From: Sitta carolinensis
Taxonomy: Eukaryota; Chordata; Aves; Passeriformes; Sittidae
DNA length: 64,000 bases
NCBI GenBank assembly: GCA_032173965.1
Contig: CM063294.1
Location: forward strand, 6,866,452-6,930,451
Direction: 5' to 3'
The notes below the pieces were generated by a model. That model was not told the origin of the DNA, did no database searches, and was given only the letters and a program-made list of their open reading frames with translations. Positions 1-12,110 of this stretch are shown piece by piece. The translations under genes were made by a program, and so were the position numbers. Position 1 is the stretch's first letter. The number at the start of each line of letters is the position of its first letter.

Positions 1-3000
1 GGTTTCTCATATTCACTTATGTCTAAAGAGCAAAGTAAAATGATTGTCTCACCAACAGATCTCTGGGGGTACTGGCATCCCACATGCATTCTGCTAAGCT
101 TCCAAAATTTAGTTTTTACTACATTTAGTCCTTATTTTTCACAATCATATTGAAATTATAGCCTCCTAGGTAGCCGTTGTTAGGAATCCTACTTGCTGTC
201 ATAATCTGAGTTTCATGGATAAAAAGTGGCTTGAAGGTCAACTTTATATTTAAACCACTTTATATTTAAACCTACTCTGTTTGTTGCATTTTTGTTGATT
301 TGGTATACCCACAGCTTTCCCCTGACTGTCTAACAGCATGGTGTCCAGGCTGCTTCCTTCAGATTTTTGTTTTCTATTCTTTTTACTACATTGTCTTTCA
401 AACTGCTATAGCCTACTCATTTAAAGAGAATTTGGCTCCTGAATTAGTGTTGCAAAGCACCACTTAGTTTGGTCTCACAAAACATGTCAAATTTAATTAT
501 ATTAAGTTTTTCTCTCTAGCAGGTCAATCATACTAACTTACAGGAATTACTTCAGAAAGTTACTTAATGCAAAGTGAATTGCCTTTTCTCTTCTGTGCTT
601 CAAACCGAGCTCTTGCAAGATACAATTGTTTACGACTTTCCAAATTCTCTTTCCAATTTATGCTGTGATATATTTGGTATGATAGTTGTCCTAACAAACT
701 TTGTCAGAGGTTGTTCTAATCTCTGTGAACAATCAGCAAACTCTCTCAACTGCACAAGTATTTTCCACCTTGGATCATGCTGCAGTATAGTATGGACATA
801 CCTGGATTGTGACACAGGGCCAACATAGACAATATTGCTTATTTAGCAATCACTCTAAACTGGCCCAAGGAAGATCATTTTATTCTAAGAGTTACCTCTC
901 TGGTGCATAGAACCAGAAATTTCATGGACCAGTCTAGAGCCCATCTAGTGAAGGAAAAAAAGGCAGCACTGTTGGGGTGGGGAGGTTGCACTTCTCGTGT
1001 CACAGTGATACTGAACCATATTCAAACAATAGAACTTGGCGTGACTTCCAAAATATTGCACTGCTGGTTTGTGCACATATAGGCATTGACAGAGTTATTG
1101 CCATCAGGGCAATCCAAAGAAGTGCTGCAGGTAACATTAATAAATAACCTTTGACTTATAATTTGTAGTCCTCTTTTCAGAATTCATGGTATGCACCCAA
1201 CTTTGTGTAAACAATATAATCATACTATGTATTCCCAAATGTTTACATGGACCCTGATTTTCTTCAAAAAACTGTTTATGTATTTGTCTTTTTTTATTGG
1301 TTGAAATATTTATTTTGTCATATTTTTGAAGTGCAAGATTTGTCCTAAACCCTTTGAAGCATACCAGAATCTTCTCACATTCTCAGATGTTGTTACTTAT
1401 TTATTTCTTGTACTAATGCATACATTTCAAAGGGATTTATTATATTACTCTGATATATGCTTTAGGAATGAGAATTTTTTAAAAATCCTTTTCTTGAAAG
1501 AAAGGGTTACTAGTGAGAATATTCTAACCCATGACACTGCAGTGCATTACATGCAAGAAGTTCGTTGTTGCAAATAAATTTATTATGAGAATGTTTGAAG
1601 GAGAAGGAAATGGAAGGTAGTTGTTTATTTTTTGTCTTCAAAAACAAGTTTGAAATGAAGGAATGGTGAAAGAATAATTTTGATTTTAGAGGGAGTATAA
1701 ATTAGAATCATACTAAACTTTTATATTGTAATGACTTTAAGAAAAAAAAAAAAAAAAAAAAAAAGCAATTCTTGAAGAATTATTTGTAGCAGTAATGGCC
1801 AAATCTCCTGCACATACAACATCTTCCCCTGTGGAGCTGTGGACTCACAGCATCACCAGAAAACATATGGGTTCAGAAAAAACCAAAAAAATTGCAAATG
1901 AATGACAGGAACATCCATCAGCCTTGCCCTGCAAAGAGAACTTTTACCCCTGGCCCTAACAGAAAGTTATGACAGTGTCAGCTGGATCGCTGGCTTAGTG
2001 TAAAACCTTTTACCAGGGATGATGCTGGGATTCAAGCTCAAAACAGAAAAGATTTAAGCTGGACTTAAAATTTAAGAAATTAGAGAAGAAAATGTTTAAC
2101 TCCATGGTTTTTAACATGGTCAAGTGATCCTTGATGCTTTATGGTGATACAAATTATCTGTATTTATAAAGTACAGCTGGAGAAATGAAAAGGTAGTTGA
2201 AAGATAGGTTCAGCTTTTTTTGAGCTTGAACTCTGAGGCAGAATGAATATGCAAGTAATTGATATATAGAGTTAGGATAATTGAGATTTGTTGTGGAAGT
2301 TGCATGAAGTACTCTTAGTTGTTCATAGTGAGCTAAACAGGCGTGTCACCAAAATTTAGGTAGGTATATAAATAAAGAGGCATAATTATTTTACTCTGCA
2401 GAGAAGGTCTGACCCTTAACTCTATTTTTAGATTGGTTTTTGGGGGGTGTGTCTGTGGATTTAAGATTTTTCTTTTTGCAATGGTGTAAAACCCGTAGAG
2501 TTGCTCCTGATTTACACTGGCAAGAAATGTCCAAAGTTGCCATGGTGAGAGATAAAATGCAAAGCAGTGCTTTGAATTTGCTGTGTAACAACATCAAGTA
2601 TGGGTATTACTCAGCTGCTTTTGCCACATGTAAGAATAAATTTACAGAGTTAATACCTTGATTAGTATGACTTACCCAGAGCTGCTGTTCTGCTTCCAGT
2701 GACAGACTCTTGCTCTGACTGGTTCATTCACAGCTCTCCAAAGCGGCTCTGAAGACAATTTTGTCCCCTCGTTTAAGATTTCACTGAACTGCCCATGTCT
2801 GCCAAAGTGACCAGCAGGAGTTGCTGAAGTGACCTTATGTGTGGAATCAGTACAAAATGTCCCTGGGAATTAGGGGGGAGGTCACCCCATACAAATTCAT
2901 GGAGGCTTCCACCCTCCCTGAGCTCCCCCTGGCACTGCCTGAGGACCGAGCATACCTGTGCCTTTGACCTCTCTAATGAGGCATCCAGTTTGAAAGACTA

Positions 3001-6000
3001 AACACCCTAGAGGATCTAAGACATCCTCTAGTTTGAAAGCTGTAGCCTCAAAAAATATAACAACCTGAGGATGTTTTCATTTCCATCTAGTACTTCATTA
3101 GATAAAAATCAGAAAGTATTTTTAATTTCCCTGTAAACGTGGTAGAGGCCAGGTTGGTAAAAAGATTGAATAATCATGTATGTTTGGTATCTTACAGTTT
3201 TTTAACACTTAGTGCTTTGTATGATGAGCCTTGATGTTGCTGTTCCTGACCTGAATGTGGATTTTGCCATTAATTTCAGTAGGGATTGTCTTGAGTGCTA
3301 AGGCAATCTACTCTAGAGGTAGAATCCTCTACCTCACCTGTCAGCCTGGCATGCTGATGCTGTACAAACTTGCATGAATGAGATCCCTTCCAGATCATAG
3401 CTGTTTGTAAGCTACTGAGTCTGAGCACAAAATGGGATGGGGGGAGAGAATGAAAGATAATTAGCTCCCCACAGTAACACTGAAATATTTTAGAGAGATC
3501 CTTGAATGCAAAATGGTCAATACTGACAGTGTTCCTAGAGGTTTTTGCTGTGTATATTTTCTTGAAAGGGATTATTCCACAGTAGGTTTTGTGATTGGTT
3601 TGAGTGTTGGTTCTTTTTTTTTCTTTTCTGCCCTGGCATTCTGAATTTTCCCAGGATTACCATAATGTCCTCTAGGCCTGAGTTGCAACACAGGAACCTT
3701 GCCATCTTCACTGGCCCTCAGCCCATCTCCATGTTATACCCTTTAGGCAACAATACTCTTTCTGTAGAGGATAATGCAGCTCTTGAAAAACACTCTGAAT
3801 CCAGCAAAACTGGTTTATTCAGATTTGGGGATGGCTGCTGAACAGAAACATCTCCCAGTGAAATTTCTACCTTATGGTCTGCATGCTCCTAGTTAGAAAG
3901 GATTAGTTAGGGGCAAAATGTGCTACAGAACGTGTTTTTATCCTTCCTGCAGTGCTGGGGAGCATCTTCTCAATAGGATTGGGGTTTCAGGGTAGCACAA
4001 GCACGTTTGGAGTTGCCATGCAAGAAAGTGGAAGCACTGTGTTTTCTCTGTTCTCAAGGAAGGCTTGAATTAATAACACTCTACTTTTGATGAAAGCAGT
4101 TCCATCTCCCTTTCTAGAACACCAATTAAAGGATGACTGTAATATGTTTTACCATCCGATGCAAACTTCTGTTCTCCAGTTCTTTCTTAAAAAAAATATG
4201 CCTAAAACACAGTTTGATTATTGTTTAAATCCACAGTAGTGATAGTGGATAAGTTAGAATTCTTTAAACTCTTTCTATTGAGTTGTCCCACTCACCCGGC
4301 CAAAGTGGTGCCAATAATGAGGAAAAGTTTTCTGAAAAAGTGAAGTCCTTCCAGCTGAAGAATAATCCATGTAAAACTATTTTAATCTCAAAACTTGCAC
4401 ACAGTTCTACCAGACCCAAGAGTGATAGTCAAAGTTGAATGGCTTTAAAAAGAAAATTTTTGTCATTTTATTCATCAAAAGCTTCTAACTTAACAGGTTT
4501 AGAACCCTCAGATATTTTTATAGCAGTATTTCAGAATATAAAAGATTTAGGAAACCAACCCTCTGTCCAAGAAAGCTTAGAAAGGAAGACCAAATCCTGC
4601 AATCAATTGATGCAGAAAAATGCCACTCCATTAATTTAATAACAGATTTCTGCAATCTGCTTCCAGGGCTGAATCTTACACAAACATCCTGAAGGAGATT
4701 TAGACACAGAGCAACATAGTCTTGGTGCACATTTTTTGCTGTCTTTTAAGTGTTTTACTATCCATACGCTATGCAATCACTCATTCTGCCTTTCCCTGCC
4801 TTCCTATGAAAGGATGTGGATGCTGCAGATATTTCTTATCTAAGTGCCAATGTAGCTAAAATCAAGGAATTAAAAAATTTCTGTCTATATAGCTGTTAAA
4901 CTAATTTATTCCACCACCTTGAAGGAAATTGGGCAGCGTTTTGTGGTGAATTCATGATTTGATAAGAGGACTTCAGCTCTCAATCCATCGTAATTCTAGG
5001 TGCCTGACACTTGGTATTTTGTTCCCATCCCCATGGAGTTGCTTCCAACTGTCTGCAATACAAGCACTTGAGGATTTTTTTTTTAATCTGTAATTCACTT
5101 TCACATTAAAAGACTTTCTTCAATATACACTTCAATATACTCTTAAGTTCTGCTGAACCCAAACTACAAAAAAGATTTCTGTTTCAAGACATAGCAGGTC
5201 CTTGACTCATAAAATACTGCCTGGGTCAAGAACTGGGGTAAGCTCTTACCTATTGTGTCTTTAACCCTGTGGAGATGCATGTAGTGAGTTACAGAATGAA
5301 GATATATGAGCTCAAACATCTAAAGTTCTACAGAATTATGCAAACCAAGAAGAGATTATTATTTGCCCCTCCCATTTGCTCTTCTCTTACAGTTAAGTCA
5401 TGATTGTATCATGTGTTATTTGTTTCCTGAGCAACTCTTACTGGATGAATTTTCGTACGATACTGAGAAATTAGTATTTTTTAAGGTCCAAGAGCAGTAT
5501 AACTGGAAGATCCTACAGATTTGCTTTTGTTAATAAATTTACCTGTTTGGATTCTTTTAGATACAAGTAGTCGAAGCTGATGTGAATCCCAGAAAATTGT
5601 GGCTATGAATTTCATTGCCCATGAAAAGCAGAATCAAGACACTTGCATGAATATTTTTTTCTATGAATGTGAGGTAACAGGTCTCTTTATATGGACATGC
5701 TGATTGCTATTGGGATGGTGTATGAGCATGAACTGTGACACACTGGATCTGAAGACCTACAATGAAAGTAAAGAGACCAAGATAAGGTATATTGAAACCT
5801 TGTTCAGGAAATTTCTACAATGTTTGACTATATTGTGTTGTCTTTCACATGAATTTATAGCTTTACAGGATTTGTAAATTGAAATCATGCATCAAAAATG
5901 TTTTATTATTAACATTCTTCTGTTAATTAGAGAACTAAATGTTATCTGATATGCAGAAACAACTTTCACCTGTGTGTTTCTGATACTGCTGCATCTTATC

Positions 6001-7660
6001 CAAATGCTAAAAAATTCAGAAAACATCACTTTGATAGAACATAACAGCATGTTGAGGTGTGGTGAAAAGATTTTTTTTTTTTTTTAAGTGGGATTTTGCA
6101 CTTGTCAGTCACACTATTTGTGACACAGGGCTACTGTTCATGGGCTACCATCAATCAACATCTCTTCTGTCTCCACTGACTTGAGTGACTGGATCTCTTG
6201 AGAACCTATCTTGAAACTCTTACTCCATCTGAGAGTTTATTTTGCATAGTTAAAACATTTACAGCAAGCCATTTGAAAACCTTTTAGAGTTCTTTGTACA
6301 TGGCCTGGGATATTACTCGTGGTGACAGGAAAATAACGCTATAGTCAAGGGTTGATAAGATGAACAAGCATGATGTTACTTTATTGTCCATTTCTTGCAC
6401 AGTATCACACACTGCTCAGCAAGGACTGTGGGCCATTTTTTAAGAGTATTTCAGTTTTGAGGGGTATTTTTTTTCCATCTTGAAAGCTAGGAATTAAAAT
6501 ACTCTGCAACTGCTGTTTAAAATAGGCCCGTCTTTGCTGGGTTCTCTGAGCGGTTACAGTACTTGTAGTCTAATTGAGATATTTTTAGACCCAGAAGTAC
6601 CATATCCAGCTGGGAACCAGGTTGTTTGCCCATTGTAAGACACCCAAAATCTTTGCAATCCTTAAACATGTCACACGAACTGTTCTACGTTTTGCCAATA
6701 CTGGTGTTCACACCAGTTATTTCCTCTACTTTTCAATCAAACACACAGACACAAGTGAGAAAAAGAGGGAAACAATTTCTTTGACAAGTTGCTTAAAATA
6801 AATAGGAGATTTTGAAGGCAAGAAGAAATTTTAACTGGCAGAGATAGACCACAACCCTGTGGTCAGAGAAAAAGTGGTATTGTCAAAAGCGTATAGCAAA
6901 GCACGAACACATTTGTAAAAGGAAAAGTGTTGTATGACTTTGTACACTGTCACTGTATAATGATGAAACCCCTACCCTGTAGGCTTGTTGTGGCACTCAG
7001 AGACTGCAGTGCTGCTAAGGCAATGCTACTGCTATAGACACATTTAGACAGCAGTATATTTACAGCTAGCAAAAATAATGAGTTAGGCAAATAGACACAA
7101 ACATGGCTCGATAGAACCTTTAAATTTCCAAAACCCAAGGATATACATTAATTTTCCACCCATAATGCACCATGATATCCATGTTTATTAAGATTGTTTG
7201 AGATATGTTAAATTCTTCTTTGGTAGGATAGCCAGACTGAGAACAGCTTTCACTACACACAGCACTGGGGTACTCTGAGCCTGGAACAAGTGTTCTCTGA
7301 CTATCAGTGCTTACACCAGATCAGAGATATTTGGGCATTGCTTGAATTCTTCTTAATATGCAAATTAAAAATCCTGTCAGTCCAGCACCAAATACTACCA
7401 GCCTTCAGGATCAGGTGATATCAATCAGGGTCATAAATCTAGTCATATTCAGATGTGGCAAATGACACATTTCTGTGGTGTAATGACAATTAATAGCAGA
7501 GACTCAGAAACAGCTCAGGAGTGTGAGAAGATGTGATCCCAAGTTAGCACTTGCAGGTGAATTTCACAGTGCAGGATTAAAGCATTTTATCTTGAGACCT
7601 CCCTGGTCTTAGCATATGACTGCAGAAAGTGGGAAAAAAAATGCCTATTATACATCTAAA
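1..7660. other. Upstream non-coding DNA, no gene recognised
   Basis: AT-rich sequence with only short open frames that resemble no protein I know. It holds a 23-base A tract at 1742-1764 and short T tracts near 3610, 5078 and 6070. In other vertebrates GABRA6 lies head-to-head upstream of GABRB2; none of its exons was recognised here. Confidence 0.6.
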
Positions 7661-7825
7661 GTAAAATGATTCACGGCACAGCATATCCACCATCTTCCTT
7701 TCAGGGCTATATTTCAAGAGGTTTGGCAGTGAAGCAGCCTGGCTGTGTGAGAACAGAAACCTCCGCTGGTGAACAGGGAGAGTGGCTCTGTAAAATCAGC
7801 CACGGAACAGAAAGCCAAAGAAAGG

Positions 7826-7903
7826 GGGGGCGGAGGGGGGGCGCATGTGGGTTTTTTTTTTTTTTTGTTTTGTTATTTTTTGTTTTTTGGTTTTTTTTTT
7901 TCA
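7826..7903. repeat. G-run plus T-rich low-complexity tract
   Basis: Two G runs (about 7826-7847) are followed by about 55 bp of T with scattered G and A. It lies just upstream of the CpG-rich promoter block. No retroposon body was recognised upstream of it. Confidence 0.7.
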
Positions 7904-8149
7904 TTTTAAAAATGCTTAAACGTTCTTCAACTTAGTTGTTGGGTTTTCTTCTCTTGAATACATAAATGAGAAATTTATCACCCGCACAATCTTGTCTGAT
8001 TCAGCAGGAAGCGTGTGTTATCTCACTTTGTGCAATTCCAATTACAAATGGGAAAAGGTAGCGAAAACGCTTGGACGAATTGCCCCCAGCCCCCCAAAGG
8101 ACGGCTATTTTTGTTTCTGGAAGGAAAAACCGAGCAGCTACTTACTTGA

Positions 8150-8804
8150 GCTTGGGGCACAGCGTGTCGGCGGCCGGCCCTGGCGGGAGCGGGGCTCGCT
8201 GCGGGGCCGGGGGCGGCCCCGCTCCCGCGGCAGGTGGATGCTGCGGGGCTTCCCCCTGCCCAGCTCTCCGGCCAAGCTAGCTGTCGGGCTGTATTAAATG
8301 GCTGCCTGCTTTTCGGGCTGCCGCCTGCTTTCACGGTTTGCCTGTTTATTTTTTTTTTTTTTTTTTTAGCAGCTCTGCCGTCTCTCGGGGGCAGCTCCCC
8401 CTTCCTCTCCACCCCGCGGCTTCCCTAGGTGAGGCTTCATCCCACCGCCTCCCCGTCCGCCCCCACCTCAGCCCTTCCTCCCCTCGCCCTTCCCGGGAGC
8501 CGCCGCCGCTTCTCTGCGAGCATCCCCCCGGCCCCGCACCCTCCCGGCTCTCCCGGGCCGGGGCGCGCCTGGGTGTGGGCTGGGGCCGGCCCGGCCGTGT
8601 CAGGCGAATCGCGGCTTTCGCGGGGAGCAGGAGGCGGTGGCCGGCCCGGGGGCGGCGGGGCAGGGCAGGGCAGCGCAGGAGCTGCCGAGCGCCTCAGCCC
8701 CGCGCCGGGGACCGCGTCGTGCCGGGGAGCGAGCGGCTCTCCAGCCCGCCTCGGTATCTGTGCAACACCTTCACCCTTGTCCCTCCCCCACCACCCGCCG
8801 ATTT

Positions 8805-8860
<56 letters not shown>

Positions 8861-9308
8861 CCCAATTTTTTTTTTTTTTTTCCTCTCCTCCACTCTCCTG
8901 CAGCGAGTTAAATATTTCTTTTGTAAATTGACGCCCAAAGTGTTCCCAATCCCTTCCCCTCGCCGCCCGGGCCGACCGAGGACGTGTGCACGCCCAGATC
9001 CGCTCGGTGAAGCAGCACAGATCCGCGGGGCCGAGCGGGTATGTGCGTGAGGAGGAGGAGGAGGAGGTGGTGTAAAAGGAGCGACGGGCACAAAGCAGAT
9101 TTGAGAGGAATAATTTAACTCCGGTGTTTGTTGTTTTTCAGGGCTTGGTTTTTTCCTTTCTCTCCTTTCTATCTTTTTTTTTCTGCTCAGGATTTAAATG
9201 TCACTCAAAGCATCCTCAGATCAGCTTTCCGCTCGTCTCCGGTTTCTTCCGAGGCATTAATTGGATCACACGCTGCTTTTGAAGAGCTTGGGTGTTTTAC
9301 CCACTAAG
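8150..9308 (+). promoter_or_regulatory. GABRB2: CpG-island promoter region and probable non-coding exon 1 of GABRB2
   Basis: G+C and CpG content rise sharply from about 8150, with several GC-box-like runs (for example around 8205-8225 and 8645-8665) and a (GGA)n run at about 9049-9068. The block ends at AAG/GTAAGTGG, where the last exonic base would be 9308. This is a near-perfect splice donor with no open coding frame in front of it, as expected for the non-coding first exon of a GABA-A beta gene. The transcription start cannot be placed from sequence; no clear TATA box was seen. G+C-rich sequence continues to about 9600. Confidence 0.6.
8807..8881. repeat. Long poly(T) tract inside the CpG island
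   Basis: Fifty-four consecutive T residues (8807-8860), then CCCAA, then a further 16 or so T. A homopolymer of this length splits the G+C-rich promoter block in two. Its exact length is prone to sequencing and assembly error. Confidence 0.9.
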
Positions 9309-10022
9309 GTAAGTGGGCTCATGCACCTACATCGGGTCCGGGTGGTCACCGAGAGCCTTTCAGGGTGGTGTTTTTCTTCCCCCTGCCCCCCCTCCCCCAG
9401 CTCCGTGGCCAGGCTTCGTTCTACCTGAAGAACTCGCATCGCTGGGTGTTACACCGGTCGATAAATGGAAAATGCGCCGGGGGGAGCGGGGTCGCGGGGG
9501 CTCCGTGCCCGCCCCTCAGGCACCAGCCAGTGACCCGCGGGAGCCGGCGGTCACAGCGGGCGACCCCCTCAGTTCCCAGAGCCTCTGCTCCTGGAATAGC
9601 GCCTGGCATCACAGCAAGGAAAGAAACAGCCTAATCCCCTCTTACAAGAAACTATTCGTCATCATTTTTTTTCCTCCGTGAGAAATATTGTAGGCGCTCA
9701 TCTCCCTCCTCCCCCACCGCCCGCCCCCGTTCCCAGCGCCGCTCCTGTGCCCGCACCTCTCCTCTCTTCAGGCGGTTCTTTCCAGGGACTAAAAAGTTAA
9801 GCTGCCCCCTCTCTCCCCCCACCTGCCCCCATACGTACGCAGTGCATTCTCCTTTTTAACTATTCTCCCTGTGCCTAATGCGAGTCCGTCCAGCCCCCCC
9901 AACGCTTAAACTAGGTTGCAAAGCCGCTGAACCCTGCAACTCCTAAAACTTCTCCTCTTGCTGAGATTTATACTCTGTAATAACAGAAAGGATAACAAAA
10001 ATATACTGGATCCTCCTGTGGA

Positions 10023-10057
<35 letters not shown>

Positions 10058-10097
10058 ATGCATTTCCTTCTTCCCCTTTAATTTTTTTTTTTTCAAG
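9309..10097 (+). other. Probable intron between non-coding exon 1 and the ATG exon
   Basis: This runs from the GTAAGT donor at 9309 to the CAAG acceptor at 10096-10097. The first 300 bp are still G+C-rich. The rest is T/C-rich, with a 27-base T tract at 10027-10053 and pyrimidine runs before the acceptor. No coding exon was recognised in it. Confidence 0.45.
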
Positions 10098-10138
10098 GAA
10101 ATTTGCTCCATCTCCAGCAGCAACCACTGCTCCTTTTG

Positions 10139-10198
10139 ATGTTGTGGTACGCCGTGCGCATGCGCTTCACATTAGAATTACTGCACTGGCCAGAATAA
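10139..10198 (+). other. Upstream ORF in the GABRB2 leader (19 codons)
   Basis: An ATG at 10139 opens a 19-codon frame that begins MLWYAVRMRF and ends HWPE before TAA at 10196-10198, 55 bases ahead of the main ATG. A second in-frame ATG is at 10160. Both starts have a weak context (no purine at -3 and no G at +4), so leaky scanning is expected. The frame overlaps the NRF1-like palindrome. It could modestly dampen translation of beta-2, but peptide function cannot be judged from sequence alone. Confidence 0.45.
10155..10165. promoter_or_regulatory. NRF1-type palindromic site
   Basis: TGCGCATGCGC is a full match to the core NRF1 consensus and is palindromic. It lies 89 bp upstream of the GABRB2 ATG, outside the main CpG-rich block. 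NRF1 sites are typical of CpG promoters, and an NRF1 site has been reported in the promoter of the paralogous beta-1 gene. Its use here is inferred from sequence only. Confidence 0.5.
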
Positions 10199-10232
10199 GT
10201 TGGATCTCTTCTTCTCTTCACTGAAACCCTAA

Positions 10233-10568
<336 letters not shown>

Positions 10569-10783
10569 TAAGAGAGGTTGTATATCCGGGCTGGGTGCGT
10601 TGTGTGTGGGGGCGGTTTCAAACGTCTTGTGGGTGCTGTTGCTTTGGGGGGTGTGCGTGTGTGTTGCCATTTCCTGTAGCTGATCCAAACTTAAGCCCAT
10701 TGTTTCTCAATTTTCTTAGCACAGGGTGCTCTTAATGCGATCACTTAAATTACCTGTGCATTCGTAACCGGTCCCTCATTGTA

Positions 10784-10826
10784 CGTGTGTGTGTGTGTGT
10801 GTGTTTGTGTGTGCGCGCGTGTGTGG
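10784..10826. repeat. (GT)n microsatellite
   Basis: About 43 bp of alternating GT with one TTT and one GCGCGC interruption. It is alternating purine-pyrimidine sequence of the kind that can adopt Z-DNA. Confidence 0.85.
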
Positions 10827-11099
10827 TGATACTTACTGACCTGTAATTAGACCCTTGTTTAACTGGTTTTATAGAGATGCAAATCTCTCTTAAGTTCACC
10901 CAACGCTTGTTCCTTTCAGCCTAATGTGCTTGTGATCACAGTTACTATTTTCGAGTACAAGATGTACTGTTAACTGATACAAAAATGTCATTTAACCCCC
11001 TGCGTGCTCGTACTCCCAACTAGTTTGTTTATTTCGGACGTGTTCGCTGTGGGTGGTCCGGGTCCCCCCCGTCCCTGCCCCGGGGCTCGGCGCTGCCGT

Positions 11100-11312
11100 C
11101 TCCGGGGCGCGGGGCTGAGCGGGCGGCGGAGCGGGAGCGGGCGGGATGCGGGCGCGAGCGGGGACGGGCGCGGAGCGGGATGCGGGGCGCGGACCGGTTG
11201 CGATGCGGGGCACGGGGCGCGGAGCGGGATACGGTACAGGACGCGGAGCGGGGCACGGGTCGCGGTGCGGGATGCGGAGCGGGATGCGGTGCGGGGCGCG
11301 CCGGTGCCGGCA
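11100..11312. repeat. G+C-rich degenerate tandem array in intron 2
   Basis: Irregular reiterations of short words such as GCGGGATGCGG, GGGGCGCGGA and GGGGCACGGG fill about 210 bp. CpG density is very high and the G-rich strand is +. It is a decayed minisatellite within a CpG-island-like block, about 220 bp before exon 3. Confidence 0.7.
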
Positions 11313-11365
11313 CGTGTGCGCTGTTACATAAAGCACCGTACGGGCCCGCGGTGCGACCCCGCTGA

Positions 11366-11608
<243 letters not shown>

Positions 11609-11619
11609 TAGGGTTTGGG

Positions 11620-12110
11620 GCTGCTTGCTCGCGGAGGGGGTGGCTGTCGCTTCCCCCGCCCCTGCCAAGGCGGAGCAGTGCCCGCGGGCGTGCGGGGACC
11701 CGGCGCGGCCTCCTGCCCCGGGGAGGCGCCGGGGCGGAGCACGGCGGCTGCTCGGGGGTCGGCGGGGTTCGGGGGCGGCCTCGGCGCGTTGCCGGCGGCG
11801 GGGCCGGCGGCTGGGGCGGCGGTGGGCGGCGGCGGCTGGCGGCGGGGCCGGCGGCTGGCGGCGGGGCCGGCGGCTGGCGGCGGGGCCGGCGGATGGCGGC
11901 GGGGCCGGTGGATGGCAGCGGGGCCGCGCCTGCGGCAGCCCCGGGGGCGCGCCCGGCCGCCCGCGCCGCCTTCCCGCGAGCAAGGGCGCCCCCTGCCGGG
12001 AGCGCGCGCGCAGCGCAGGGCCGCGCTCGGCGCCCCCCGAGCCCTGGCTCCCGCTGCTCCTCAAACCCCAAACCAGCCAACAACTGCCCTGGCCTCGGCA
12101 CTGCGCTAGC
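11620..12110. promoter_or_regulatory. Second CpG-island-like block at the start of intron 3
   Basis: About 490 bp of very high G+C and CpG beginning right after exon 3, including the 19-bp tandem array listed separately. It might be an intragenic CpG island, an alternative promoter or simply G+C-rich repeat DNA. No promoter motif was recognised that would decide between these. Confidence 0.5.
11825..11926. repeat. 19-bp G-rich tandem repeat in intron 3
   Basis: The word GGGGCC recurs every 19 bp (11844, 11863, 11882, 11901, 11920) within the unit GGCGGCTGGCGGCGGGGCC. The last copies carry C-to-A or C-to-T style changes (GGATGG). Clustered G-runs on the + strand, which is also the RNA strand, could form G-quadruplexes. 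Confidence 0.85.

Noticed and set aside
1..8000. Exons of a neighbouring GABA-A subunit gene such as GABRA6 on the opposite strand
   Set aside because: No Cys-loop receptor peptide was recognised in the translated frames. The neighbour probably lies beyond the window.
8338..9093. Overlapping open frames of 100-200 codons on both strands in the promoter region
   Set aside because: They result from G+C-rich sequence low in stops and from the T tract giving poly-Phe or poly-Lys. No recognisable protein.
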